Shown here in pieces: positions 23,929 through 32,402 of a stretch of DNA of 64,000 bases; within the stretch, counting starts at the first letter, position 1, and every line of letters starts with the position of its first letter. The position numbers and the translations under genes are program-made. The notes under the pieces are model-generated. The model was not told the DNA's origin, did not search any database, and saw nothing but the letters and a program-made list of their open reading frames with translations. The DNA comes from an uncultured Elioraea sp. (GTDB lineage: Bacteria; Pseudomonadota; Alphaproteobacteria; Acetobacterales; Acetobacteraceae): positions 21,028-85,027 of the forward strand of contig CALFVI010000014.1 of assembly GCA_937928775.1 (NCBI GenBank). The letters are read 5' to 3'.

Positions 23929-25245
23929 ATGCACCGTGACGCGACCGGCTACGCAGCAACCGGCGAGGAAGCTTCCATGGCCGCGCTCGATGCCTTCGCA
24001 GAGGACTTGCTCGGCTATCGCAGCGAGATCGGTCGTATCGTCACGGCAGCCGAAGCCGACCCGTCCTGCGCGCTTGCCAATGCCTGGGCGGCGGCCTTGT
24101 GGCTTCTCACCGAGACGCGCAAGGGGCATGCGCGGGCCGGCCGCTTCCTCGATCGCGCCGAAGCGGCAGCAGCGACCGAGCGGGAACAACTCGCTCTCGG
24201 TTCTATCCGCGCCTGGCACGCCGGTGACACGGCGACGGCACTCGCGCTTTGCGCTGAAAGTGCGATGCGTTTCCCGCGCGATCTCGTCGCGGTGAAGCTC
24301 GGCCAATACCACGCTCTGAACCGCGGCGATGCGCCCTCCTTGCTTCGCCTGCCTCTGCTCGCGGCGGCAGCGAACGACGATGTGCCCTGGCTGCACGGTA
24401 TGCTCGCCTTCGGCTACGAGGAGTGCCACCGGCTCGCCGAGGCAGAAGGCGAAGCACGGCGCGCGATCGAGCTTCGTCGCGACGAGGCTTGGGCGCACCA
24501 TGCGCTCGCCCACGTGCTGCTCGCAGAGGACCGTGCAGAGGAGGGTATCGACTTCCTCGCCGCCGTCGCCGACACCTGGGAAGGGCGCAACCCCTTCATC
24601 GTCACCCACAACTGGTGGCATCAGACCCTGTTCCTGCTCGACCGGGACCGCACAGAGGAGGCGCTCGCCCTCTACGACTCGCGTGTTTTCGCGCTCGAGC
24701 CCTCCTGGGGCCAGATCCAGGCTGGCGCGGTATCGTTGCTTCTCCGCCTCGAACTGCACGGGGTGGATGTCGGGGATCGCTGGCAGAAGCTTGCCCCGTA
24801 TTTGGCGACCCCGGATCAGCGCCACATCGAGCCCTTCATCGACCTTCACCTGGTGCTCGGCCTTGCTCGTGCAGGACACGCCGAGACGGAAGCGGTGCTC
24901 GCCGGCATCGCAGACCGTGCGGCGAGTGCGCATGATGCCACGCGCACCGCGTGGGCCGAAGTGGCCTTGCCGGTCGCACGCGCGCTTGTCGCCTTCGCCC
25001 GCGGCGATCATCAGGGCTGCGTGCGCGATCTTTCGCCCGTGCTACCGCGCCTGCACGAAATCGGCGGCAGCCACGCCCAGCGCGACCTCTTTGAGCAGAT
25101 CCTGATCGCCTCTCTCTTGCGGGCGGGGCGGCTTGCACAGGCGCAGCGCATGCTTGCCCTTCGGCACGCGCTCAACCCGAGGGTGCCGATGACGCAACGC
25201 CTGCTGGCGCGCGTGCTCGCCGCTGCAGGCGTGCCGGAGGCCTGA
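23929..25245 (+). CDS. TPR-repeat protein of the TTC38 type
   Basis: A soluble 438-residue alpha-helical protein with no signal peptide. Repeated helix pairs of TPR character run through the sequence, and the segment FIVTHNWWHQTLFLLDRDR followed by ALALYDSRVFALEPSWGQ is what I know from the TTC38 (tetratricopeptide repeat protein 38) family, whose biochemical function is unknown. It starts 15 bases after ligA and ends three bases before the convergent pepP stop. An ATG at 23977 is an alternative start. Confidence 0.85.
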   Translation: MHRDATGYAATGEEASMAALDAFAEDLLGYRSEIGRIVTAAEADPSCALANAWAAALWLLTETRKGHARAGRFLDRAEAAAATEREQLALGSIRAWHAGDTATALALCAESAMRFPRDLVAVKLGQYHALNRGDAPSLLRLPLLAAAANDDVPWLHGMLAFGYEECHRLAEAEGEARRAIELRRDEAWAHHALAHVLLAEDRAEEGIDFLAAVADTWEGRNPFIVTHNWWHQTLFLLDRDRTEEALALYDSRVFALEPSWGQIQAGAVSLLLRLELHGVDVGDRWQKLAPYLATPDQRHIEPFIDLHLVLGLARAGHAETEAVLAGIADRAASAHDATRTAWAEVALPVARALVAFARGDHQGCVRDLSPVLPRLHEIGGSHAQRDLFEQILIASLLRAGRLAQAQRMLALRHALNPRVPMTQRLLARVLAAAGVPEA

Positions 25246-25248
25246 CGC

Positions 25249-27039
25249 TCAGAGCGGCGCGCAGGCCTGCTCGAGCCAGGCGCGATCGAGCCGATCGAGA
25301 ATGGGGCCGATTTCGGTGGCGACGCGCGCGTGATAGGCATCGAGCCAGGATCGTTCCGCCGGCGTGAGCAAGTCGTTCGCGATCAGGCGGCGATCGAAGG
25401 GGGCGAGCGTGAGCGTCTCGAAGCCGAGGAAAGGTTTTGTCGCGCTCTCGGTCTGCTCCTCGCGCACCATCACCAGGTTCTCGAGCCTGATCCCCCAGCG
25501 GCCGGGCAGGTAGAAGCCCGGCTCGTCGGAGAGGATCATGCCGGGGGCGAGCGGAATGGGGCGGGCGGCACGCGACAGCCCCGTCGGGCCCTCGTGCACG
25601 CCGAGATACGACCCGACGCCGTGGCCCGTGCCGTGGTCGTAATCGAGCCCCGCCTCCCACAACGCGCGGCGGGCGAAGGCCTCGAGATGCGGCCCGGCGA
25701 CACCTTTTGGCCAGCGCAATGTTGCGATCGCGATCAGGCCCTTCAGCACGCGCGTGTAACGGTCGCGCTGTTCGGCGATGTCCTCGCCCGGTTCGCCGAT
25801 CAATACGGTGCGCGTCACATCCGTCGTGCCGTCGAGATACTGCCCACCGCTGTCGATCAGGTAGAGGTCGCCCCCGCTCAGCACCCTGTTGGTCGCCTCG
25901 GTCACCCGGTAATGGATGATGGCACCGTTCGGCCCGGCAGCGCTGATGGCAGGAAAACTCTCGCCACGAAAACGGTCGCCCTCGGCGCGGAACGCGAGCA
26001 AGCGGCTTGCTGCCTCGAGTTCACTCACCGGTTCGACAGGCGCCGTGCGGTCGAGCCAGGCGAGGAAGCGGATGAGGGCGACCGCGTCGCGGCGGTGTGC
26101 TGCGCGCGCGCCCGCCTGCTCCACGCTATTCTTGCATGCTTTGGCCAAAGCGACGGGGTCAGGTTCGGCGATGATGGTCGCCCCCGACTCCGCGAGGCGC
26201 TGCGCAACCCGCGCCGGCGTCGTGCGCGGGTCGACCAGCACCGTCGCCCGTTCGGAGCCGAGTCGCTCAAGCGCTGGCGGGAAGGCAGAGCGAGGTTCAA
26301 CCACGACCTCGTTGCCGAGGTGGGCGCGCGCTGCGGGATCGATACGGGAAGGGTCGAGAAACAGGGTGGCGCGCCCGTTCGCCTGCAGGAGGGCGTAGGC
26401 CAGCGGCACTGGGGTAAACGGCACGTCATCGGCGCGGATGTTGAACAGCCAGGCAATGCTGTCCGGCGCGGTGAGCACGGCGGCCTGGGCCCCGGCTCTG
26501 GCAAGCACGGCGCCGATGCGGGCTCGCTTCGCCGCAGCCTCCTCGCCCGAGAACTGGGCGGGATGAGGCTTCACCGGAGAGGCAGGCGGAGGCGGGCGAT
26601 CGGTCCACAGAGTGTCGATCGGATTCGGTTCGACCGCAACAAGCCGTCCCCCTGCTCGTTCGACCGCGCGGCGCAAGCGATCGACCGCCTCGCCCGAATG
26701 GAGCCACGGGTCGTAGCCGATAGCCTCGCCCGGGCGAACAGCGTCAGCGAGCCAGGCATCGGGCGGTTCGTCGATGAGGTGGCGAAGATCGAAGAGGCCG
26801 AGGTCGACCTCGGCGCGCGCCTGGGTCTGGTAGCGCCCATCGGTGAAGAAGGCGGCACGCTCGCGCAGCACGACAGCAAGGCCCGCCGAGCCCGTAAAAC
26901 CCGTCAGCCAGCGTAGCCGCTCCGCACAGGGCGGGATGTATTCGCCGAGATGCTCGTCCGCGCGGGGGATGAGGAGGCCGTCAAGGCCCCGTTCGGCAAG
27001 AGCAGCGCGGAGGGCGGAAAGGCGATGTCTGTGCGTCAA
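25249..27039 (-). CDS. pepP: Xaa-Pro aminopeptidase P (M24B)
   Basis: Two-metal aminopeptidase removing N-terminal residues before proline. The 596-residue form has two creatinase-N domains followed by the pita-bread catalytic domain; the metal ligands are visible as the Asp pair in DSGGQYLDGTTDVTRT, His in GTGHGVGSYLG, Glu in SDEPGFY and Glu in RLENLVMV. The N-terminus HRLSALRAALAERGLDG matches family starts, but the only start codon there is TTG (27039-27037). A four-codon mini-ORF (ATG at 27050, stop overlapping the TTG) precedes it with GGGAG in front. Start moderately certain. Confidence 0.92.
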   Translation of the reverse strand: MTHRHRLSALRAALAERGLDGLLIPRADEHLGEYIPPCAERLRWLTGFTGSAGLAVVLRERAAFFTDGRYQTQARAEVDLGLFDLRHLIDEPPDAWLADAVRPGEAIGYDPWLHSGEAVDRLRRAVERAGGRLVAVEPNPIDTLWTDRPPPPASPVKPHPAQFSGEEAAAKRARIGAVLARAGAQAAVLTAPDSIAWLFNIRADDVPFTPVPLAYALLQANGRATLFLDPSRIDPAARAHLGNEVVVEPRSAFPPALERLGSERATVLVDPRTTPARVAQRLAESGATIIAEPDPVALAKACKNSVEQAGARAAHRRDAVALIRFLAWLDRTAPVEPVSELEAASRLLAFRAEGDRFRGESFPAISAAGPNGAIIHYRVTEATNRVLSGGDLYLIDSGGQYLDGTTDVTRTVLIGEPGEDIAEQRDRYTRVLKGLIAIATLRWPKGVAGPHLEAFARRALWEAGLDYDHGTGHGVGSYLGVHEGPTGLSRAARPIPLAPGMILSDEPGFYLPGRWGIRLENLVMVREEQTESATKPFLGFETLTLAPFDRRLIANDLLTPAERSWLDAYHARVATEIGPILDRLDRAWLEQACAPL

Positions 27040-27050
27040 CTTTGTGACAT
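27036..27050 (-). other. Possible leader mini-ORF coupled to pepP
   Basis: ATG-TCA-CAA-AGT-TGA encodes Met-Ser-Gln-Ser and its stop overlaps the pepP TTG start (TTGA). A GGGAG ribosome-binding-like sequence lies about four bases before the ATG, whereas the TTG has no separate one. Either this is a coupling leader, or a one-base deletion has moved the true pepP ATG out of frame. Confidence 0.3.
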
Positions 27051-27115
27051 GGCTCCCTGCTTAGGCATTCCAAAATCGCATGGCGGACCTGGAATGTTCT
27101 CGCATTTTCCACAGT

Positions 27116-27136
27116 CTGCAAAAGACTATTTTGCAG
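27116..27136. promoter_or_regulatory. Perfect 8-bp inverted repeat between pepP and the DUF1127 gene
   Basis: CTGCAAAA, five bases (GACTA), then TTTTGCAG form a perfect dyad. It lies in the 177-base intergenic region between two divergent genes, 77 bases from the pepP start and 80 bases from the DUF1127 start. Its AT-rich core in a very GC-rich context fits a regulator operator better than a terminator. No regulator gene is adjacent. Confidence 0.4.
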
Positions 27137-27158
27137 GTGCGAAGAGGTGGGCCGCAGC

Positions 27159-27178
27159 CCGCCGGCACGAGCCGGCGG
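27159..27178 (+). other. GC-rich hairpin in the leader of the DUF1127 gene
   Basis: CCGCCGGC and GCCGGCGG (8 bp) enclose a four-base ACGA loop, 38 bases before the DUF1127 start codon. No T-tract follows. It could be a 5'-UTR stability or regulatory hairpin; function is inferred from position only. Confidence 0.3.
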
Positions 27179-27216
27179 CCGAGAGCGTCCCGCCCAACGA
27201 GCAAGGATGCTGAACG

Positions 27217-27609
27217 ATGGATGCCCGCATGCCAAGGGAAGAGGTCGAGTTCTTCCCCACCCTCACGCCATCGCGCCGTGCGATGGATCTCGAGGAGATC
27301 AGGCTGGCCGCCATCCGCGCCCGCGACGAGGCGATCGGCCGCGCCATCGCCTCCGCCGCGCGCTGGCTGTGGAACGCGCTGCGCGGGGCGGTGACCTTCC
27401 TCGCCACCTACCCGCGCCGCCGCGCGCTCTACGAGCAGCTCAACGCGATGTCGGACCGCGAGCTGCGCGACATCGGGCTGACCCGCGGCGACTTGGCGCG
27501 GGTGTTCGACCCCGATTTCGCCACGCCGCAGCCCGCTGCCGCCCCTGAAGAGCCCATCAACACGCCGCAACCGGCGAACAGCAACGTCGCGGCTGCGCGC
27601 GCGGCCTGA
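27217..27609 (+). CDS. DUF1127 domain protein
   Basis: A 130-residue protein whose segment YPRRRALYEQLNAMSDREL followed by RDIGLTRGDLARVF (about residues 66-99) is the DUF1127 arginine-rich motif. Short DUF1127 proteins in Rhodobacter and Agrobacterium are linked to RNA turnover and phosphate or carbon signalling, but this version is longer, with about 60 extra N-terminal and 30 C-terminal residues. Spacing to an AAGGA-like ribosome-binding site supports ATG 27217. The function in this organism is not known. Confidence 0.85.
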   Translation: MDARMPREEVEFFPTLTPSRRAMDLEEIRLAAIRARDEAIGRAIASAARWLWNALRGAVTFLATYPRRRALYEQLNAMSDRELRDIGLTRGDLARVFDPDFATPQPAAAPEEPINTPQPANSNVAAARAA

Positions 27610-27638
27610 CGGGGCGGCCTTCTCCAACAGACTCGCGC

Positions 27639-27666
27639 AGGGCGGCGTCGACATCGGCGCCGCCCT
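27639..27666. terminator. Bidirectional terminator between the DUF1127 gene and prmA
   Basis: AGGGCGGCG and CGCCGCCCT form a perfect 9-bp stem with a 10-base loop between two convergent genes. The last base belongs to the prmA stop codon. There is no long T-tract on either side, so termination strength is uncertain. Confidence 0.5.
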
Positions 27667-28538
27667 CAGCGTTTGATCAGCACCAGCGTCGTCCAGGTCT
27701 CGACCTCGTACCGCCGCAGCAGCGCGAACCCGTGCCGTCGATGCGCGGTGAGAACCATCGGCGCCTGGGCGGGATGGAACCCCGAAAGGATGAGCCGCCC
27801 GCCGCGGGCAAGGCGGCGCGAGGCCTCGCGTGCCATGGCGCAGAGTGGGCGGGCGAAGATATTGGCCAAAGCCAAGGCATAAGGTGCGCGGCGGCGGATC
27901 GCCGGCGCCCGCCAACCGTCGCCGCGCACGACGCGCACGAAGCGGGCAAGCCCATTCGCCTTCGCGTTCTGCGCTGCGGTGTGCGCCGCCAGGGGATCGC
28001 AGTCGACGCCAACCACCTGCACATACCAGAGTTTGGCGGCCGCCAGCGCGAGCACGCCCGACCCCGTGCCGATGTCGGCGACGGGCCCGGCAGGACGCCG
28101 AAGCCGTTCAAGCGCGATCAGACACCCGCGCGTCGTTGCATGCTCGCCCGAACCGAAGGCCAGGCCGGCGTCGATGGTGAGCGCAAGCCGGCCGGGGCTT
28201 GCCGCGTGCGCCGCGTGCGTGCCGCGGATGAGGAACCGCCGCCCAATCGGCAGAGGGGGAAAGGAAGCGAGGCTGCGCGCGAGCCAGCCTTCCCCCTCCA
28301 CCTCGCCCTCGGCGACATCGGGCGGCGCGACACCAGCTGCGGCCGCGGCGAGGGCAAGTGCCGCGTCAAGGTCGACACGTCGCGTCGGGTCGCACAACAG
28401 CCCAGACACCGTCCAGGTCGCGCAGCTCTCATCCTCGCGCACGAACGCGACACTGTCGCACACACTCTCAAAGGCAGCGACGAAGACGGGCACCGCCGCC
28501 TCCGGCACGCGCACGGAGAACAGGGCGAGGAATTTCAT
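27666..28538 (-). CDS. prmA: Ribosomal protein L11 methyltransferase PrmA
   Basis: SAM-dependent methyltransferase trimethylating ribosomal protein L11. The substrate-loop motif DAGLAFGSGEHATTRGCL, motif I ADIGTGSGVLALAA and the ANIFARPL motif (family NILA) identify it; 290 residues is normal. The N-terminal L11-binding half is weakly conserved, as in other alphaproteobacteria. The start overlaps the uvrD stop (ATGA), so the pair is cotranscribed. Confidence 0.92.
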   Translation of the reverse strand: MKFLALFSVRVPEAAVPVFVAAFESVCDSVAFVREDESCATWTVSGLLCDPTRRVDLDAALALAAAAAGVAPPDVAEGEVEGEGWLARSLASFPPLPIGRRFLIRGTHAAHAASPGRLALTIDAGLAFGSGEHATTRGCLIALERLRRPAGPVADIGTGSGVLALAAAKLWYVQVVGVDCDPLAAHTAAQNAKANGLARFVRVVRGDGWRAPAIRRRAPYALALANIFARPLCAMAREASRRLARGGRLILSGFHPAQAPMVLTAHRRHGFALLRRYEVETWTTLVLIKR

Positions 28539-30754
28539 GCGCGGCGAACGAAGCGATCGAGCACGCGCTTCACCCCGGTGCCGAAGGCGATGTCGAGACG
28601 ATCCTCCTCCACCGCCCGAACCGTTCCGTAGCCGAATTTCTCATGGAAGACGCGGTCCCCGGGCGCATAGCGCTCCGCGGTCGGCGGCCGTTCCGCTACC
28701 TCCCACGCACCTACCTCGACCACGCGCCCGCGCCCTGCCCCGCCGAAGGCAACCGCCGGAAAGACGGATGACGCCGAATCAAATCTCCGCTGCGCGACAA
28801 GCGGCGTCGTCACCCGGCGCAGCTGCGCTTCCGGCAGTTCGTCGAGGAAACGCGACGGGATGGCGGACTGCCAGGCGTTGTACACTCGTCTGTTCGCCAC
28901 CCAGGAGATGATGGCGCGACGGCGCGCGCGCGTAAGCCCCACATACGCAAGGCGCCGTTCCTCCTCCAGCGCCTTCGCCCCACCATCGTCGAGCGCGCGC
29001 TGGTTCGGGAACAGCCCTTCCTCCCAACCGGGCAGGAACACGGTGTCGAACTCAAGCCCCTTTGCCGCATGCAGGGTCATCAAGTTCACCCGATCGCCCT
29101 CTGCCGCCTCGTCGTTCTCGGTGACAAGCGCGACATGTTCGAGGAACCCTGGCAGCGTTTCGAACTCAGAAAGCGCGCGAACGAGCTCACGCAGGTTTTC
29201 GAGACGGCCGGGCGAATCGGGCGAAGCGTCCTTGCGCCACATCTCGGTGTAGCCGGATTCGTCGAGCATGGCGGCAACCGTTGCGGCATGCCCTTCGCGT
29301 GAGAGCATGGCCCGCCAGCGATCGAGATCGTTCAGAAACTGCGCGAGCGCAGCGCGGGGTTTGCCCTTCAGGGCATCGGAACGGACAAGATCGGCAGCAG
29401 CGCGCGCAAGCGGAACGCGATCAGCGCGCGCCCGTTCATGCATCGCTCTGAGCGCTGCCTCGCCCAAGCCCCGTTTCGGCACGTTGACGACGCGCTCGAA
29501 AGCGAGATCGTCTGCCGGCTGGACGAGAAGCCGCATGTAGGCGAGCGCATCGCGGATCTCCTGCCGTTCGTAGAAGCGAAGCCCACCGACGATCCGGTAG
29601 GGCAAGCCGAGCACGATCAGGCGCTCCTCGAAGGCCCGGGTCTGGAAACCGGCGCGCACCAGGATGGCGATCTCGGCGAGAGCGTGGCCCTCGGCGCGGA
29701 GTGCCTCGATGCGTGCGCCGACCATGCGCGCCTCCTCCTCCGAATCCCACAGCGCGTGCACCTCCACGGGCTCTCCCGCCTCGGCACCCTTGCCAGCGGC
29801 GCGCAGAGTCTTGCCGAGCCGGCCTTCGTTGTGGGCGATAAGGGAGGAGGCAGCGGCGAGGATGGGTTCCGTCGAACGGTAGTTGCGCTCGAGCCGCACC
29901 ACCTTGGCACCGGGAAAGTCGCGCTCAAAACGGAGGATGTTCTCGATCTCCGCCCCGCGCCAGGAATAGATCGACTGATCGTCGTCGCCGACACAGCAGA
30001 TGTTGCGATGGGCTTGCGCGAGCAGCCTGAGCCAGAGGTACTGCACCAGGTTCGTGTCCTGATACTCGTCGACCATGATCCAGCGGAAGCGCCGATGCGC
30101 CTCGGCAAGCACCTCGGGGTCGCGACGCATCAGTTCGACCACGTGCAGCATCAGGTCGCCGAAATCGACCGCGTTCAAGGCCTTCAGCCGTGCCTGCCAG
30201 GCGGCGTAGAGGGCGCGCGCCCGCCCATCGGCCAGGCCGCGATCGTCTTCGGCCGAGACGGCGTCGGGCACGAGGCCGCGATCCTTCCAGCGCTGGATTT
30301 CCGCCAACAGCTGTGCAGGCGGGCATCGTTTCGTGTCGACGCGCTCGGCCTCCATCACCTGCTTGAGCAGCCGGAGCTGGTCGTCGGTGTCGAGGATGGT
30401 GAAGGATGGGGTGAGGCCGACGCGCTCGGCATAGCGTCGCAGGAGGCGGGCGCAGAGGGTATGGAAGGTGCCGAGCCAGAGCCCCTCCACGGGGCGGCCG
30501 ATCAGCGCGGCGATTCGCTCGCGCATCTCGCGCGCCGCCTTGTTGGTGAAGGTGACGGCAAGCACCTGGCCCGGCGCGGCACGGCCGGTGAGCAGCAGGT
30601 GGGCGAAGCGCGTGGTGAGCACGCGCGTCTTGCCCGTGCCCGCCCCTGCCAGCACGAGCAGGGGGCCGTCGAGCGTTTCCACTGCCTCGCGCTGTTCCGG
30701 GTTTAGCCGCGCGAGGTAGTCGTAGGGCTCAGGGGTCGCCGCTCGAGCCGTCAT
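28535..30754 (-). CDS. uvrD: ATP-dependent DNA helicase UvrD/PcrA
   Basis: SF1A 3'-5' helicase acting in nucleotide-excision and mismatch repair. All motifs are present: Q motif LNPEQREAV, Walker A AGAGTGKT, Ia TFTNKAAREM, Walker B/II VDEYQDTN, III GDDDQSIYSWRGA, IV RNYRS, V TLHAAKGLEFD and VI EERRLAYVGLTRAR. The C-terminus ends with a Tudor-like segment (GDRVFHEKFGYGTV). It has 739 residues, ATG start, and is upstream of and coupled to prmA. Confidence 0.96.
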   Translation of the reverse strand: MTARAATPEPYDYLARLNPEQREAVETLDGPLLVLAGAGTGKTRVLTTRFAHLLLTGRAAPGQVLAVTFTNKAAREMRERIAALIGRPVEGLWLGTFHTLCARLLRRYAERVGLTPSFTILDTDDQLRLLKQVMEAERVDTKRCPPAQLLAEIQRWKDRGLVPDAVSAEDDRGLADGRARALYAAWQARLKALNAVDFGDLMLHVVELMRRDPEVLAEAHRRFRWIMVDEYQDTNLVQYLWLRLLAQAHRNICCVGDDDQSIYSWRGAEIENILRFERDFPGAKVVRLERNYRSTEPILAAASSLIAHNEGRLGKTLRAAGKGAEAGEPVEVHALWDSEEEARMVGARIEALRAEGHALAEIAILVRAGFQTRAFEERLIVLGLPYRIVGGLRFYERQEIRDALAYMRLLVQPADDLAFERVVNVPKRGLGEAALRAMHERARADRVPLARAAADLVRSDALKGKPRAALAQFLNDLDRWRAMLSREGHAATVAAMLDESGYTEMWRKDASPDSPGRLENLRELVRALSEFETLPGFLEHVALVTENDEAAEGDRVNLMTLHAAKGLEFDTVFLPGWEEGLFPNQRALDDGGAKALEEERRLAYVGLTRARRRAIISWVANRRVYNAWQSAIPSRFLDELPEAQLRRVTTPLVAQRRFDSASSVFPAVAFGGAGRGRVVEVGAWEVAERPPTAERYAPGDRVFHEKFGYGTVRAVEEDRLDIAFGTGVKRVLDRFVRRA

Positions 30755-30801
30755 GTCTGCACTCTGCCGCGACGGCGCCTCGCGCGACAGATACGGACGC
30801 G

Positions 30802-31296
30802 TTACTGACAGACCCCGACCGAACCTTCGGCGCAGGTGCGTTCGCCGTCGATCCAGCGTGCGCCGCCGAGTTCCGCCCCGTTCAGATCGACCCCAGCGAG
30901 GTTGGCCCCGGTCAGGTCCGCTCCGCGCAGATCGGCGCGGAAGAAGCGTGCCCGCCTGAGGTCGGCCTCGCGCAGGATCGCGCCGCGCAGGTCGGCGCGG
31001 GTGAAATCGGCGCTGCGGAGCGTCGCGCGAGAGAGATCGGCCTCGCGCAGGTTGGCGGAGACGAAGCGTGCATCTGCCCCATCGACCTCGACAAGCTTGG
31101 CGCGCGCAAGTTCGGCCCGTTGCAGCGAGGCGTCGCGCAGAACGGCGCCCGTGAGGTCAGCGCCGCTGAAGTCGCGCCGATCGAGAAGGCAGCGTCGCCA
31201 GTCCACACCGGGTGCGGCGGGATCCGAACAGGACGCGAAGGCTGGCGCGGCGCCGGCGACGAGCAGCGCCGCGACGAGGGCGGGTAGCGCGGGCAT
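30802..31296 (-). CDS. Secreted pentapeptide-repeat protein
   Basis: ATG 31296 opens a clear Sec signal peptide (MPALPALVAALLVAGAAPAFA), followed by about 16 tandem A(D/N)LXX-type pentapeptides between residues 40 and 145 (for example ADLTG, ANLRE, ADLRG, ADLTG, ANLAG), which should fold as a right-handed quadrilateral beta helix. Cysteines flank the repeats on both sides (two near the mature N-terminus and two in the last 15 residues), suggesting disulfides and a periplasmic location. The frame is open upstream to 31383 but that would bury the signal peptide. Function unknown. Confidence 0.85.
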   Translation of the reverse strand: MPALPALVAALLVAGAAPAFASCSDPAAPGVDWRRCLLDRRDFSGADLTGAVLRDASLQRAELARAKLVEVDGADARFVSANLREADLSRATLRSADFTRADLRGAILREADLRRARFFRADLRGADLTGANLAGVDLNGAELGGARWIDGERTCAEGSVGVCQ

Positions 31297-31344
31297 GGGC
31301 GGGCATATAGAACAGGGGCTTGGTTCCGCAAAGGCCCGAACGCC

Positions 31345-32271
31345 TTGCTTCTCCGCCGAATCCTTGAGGCCTGCGCCTGGCACGGCTCTGCGCTGCTCGG
31401 GGCTTCGATCTTCCTCGGCCTATTCGCCCCGCCGCTCGCGCGCGCAATGCGGTTCGTCATCACGCCGACGGTGGTGGGGCTGATGACTCTGGTGCTGCTG
31501 CGCGTCGACTTCGCCGCCGTGTTCGGCTACTTGCGCCGGCCTGCGCTCGTGTTGTGGCTCGTGTTGTGGCTGATGGTGGGCGCTCCCCTGCTCACCTGGG
31601 CCATGGTTCGGCAAGCTCGCTTCGACGGCGCGCTTGCCGAGGCGGTGGTGATCATGGCGACGGGGTGTGCCGCAACCTCTGCCCCCGCCTTCGCCCGGCT
31701 GGTTGGGCTCGATCCGCAGCTCTCCCTGGTCGCCTCTGTCCTGTCCACCCTCATGGTGCCGTTTACCGCGCCACCGCTTGCCTTGGGCCTGGTCGGCGTC
31801 GCCCTGCCGCTGACCATCGGCGGCTTGTCGGCACGGCTTGTCCTGGTCGTCGGCCTGCCGCTGCTGCTCAGCCTCGCCATTCGCCGTTTCGCCGGTGAGC
31901 AGCGGCTCAGACCGTGGGGACGGGCGATCGACGGCGCCGCGGTTCTGCTGGTCGCGCTCTACGGGGTTGGGGTGATGGACGGGATTCTCGCCGGCTTTCT
32001 CGAACGTCCGCGGTTTATGGCTCTGGCGCTGGCTTTGGCCTTCCTCGCCAACTACGGGCTGAACGCGGCGACCGCCCTCGCCTTCCTCCCCTTCGGACGC
32101 AGGATCGCGCTGGCGACCGGGCTTTTGTCCGGCAATCGCAACATGGCGCTGTATCTTGCTGTGCTGCCGCCCGAGACCGGGTTCGACATCCTTGCCTTCT
32201 TCGCGCTGTGCCAGTTTCCCTTGTTTCTCAGCCCCTTCCTGCTCAAGCCCCTCTACCGCCGGCTGGTTTGA
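31345..32271 (+). CDS. BASS-like (bile acid:Na+ symporter superfamily) membrane protein
   Basis: A 308-residue protein with about ten hydrophobic helices, the topology of BASS transporters; the segment ATGLLSGNRNMALYLAVLP resembles the conserved crossing region of sodium/bile-acid-type symporters. Substrate cannot be told. The start is TTG 31345; the first in-frame ATG (31447) would remove the first membrane helix. It is divergent from the pentapeptide gene with only 48 bases between them and lies upstream of gltA. Confidence 0.72.
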   Translation: MLLRRILEACAWHGSALLGASIFLGLFAPPLARAMRFVITPTVVGLMTLVLLRVDFAAVFGYLRRPALVLWLVLWLMVGAPLLTWAMVRQARFDGALAEAVVIMATGCAATSAPAFARLVGLDPQLSLVASVLSTLMVPFTAPPLALGLVGVALPLTIGGLSARLVLVVGLPLLLSLAIRRFAGEQRLRPWGRAIDGAAVLLVALYGVGVMDGILAGFLERPRFMALALALAFLANYGLNAATALAFLPFGRRIALATGLLSGNRNMALYLAVLPPETGFDILAFFALCQFPLFLSPFLLKPLYRRLV

Positions 32272-32312
32272 CCCGGAGAGTGGGAGAGGTGCCTTTGCTG
32301 CACCGCGGCAGA

Positions 32313-32341
32313 TTGCCGAGGCGACGAGACCGACCTAATCT
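32313..32341 (+). promoter_or_regulatory. Predicted sigma-70 promoter of gltA
   Basis: TTGCCG (32313-32318) and TAATCT (32336-32341) are separated by exactly 17 bases, close to the TTGACA/TATAAT consensus. Transcription would begin near 32348, leaving a leader of about 55 bases before the gltA ATG. Confidence 0.45.
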
Positions 32342-32402
32342 GACAGGGCCGTGAACGAGAGGGGAGGGGCGGGACGCGCCCTGAGGCCCGGGGAGAGCCG
32401 CC

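Noticed and set aside
25330-26916. 528-codon plus-strand frame opposite pepP
   Set aside because: Antisense to a complete aminopeptidase P with all metal ligands.
29438-30706. 422-codon plus-strand frame opposite uvrD
   Set aside because: Antisense to UvrD with all helicase motifs in place.
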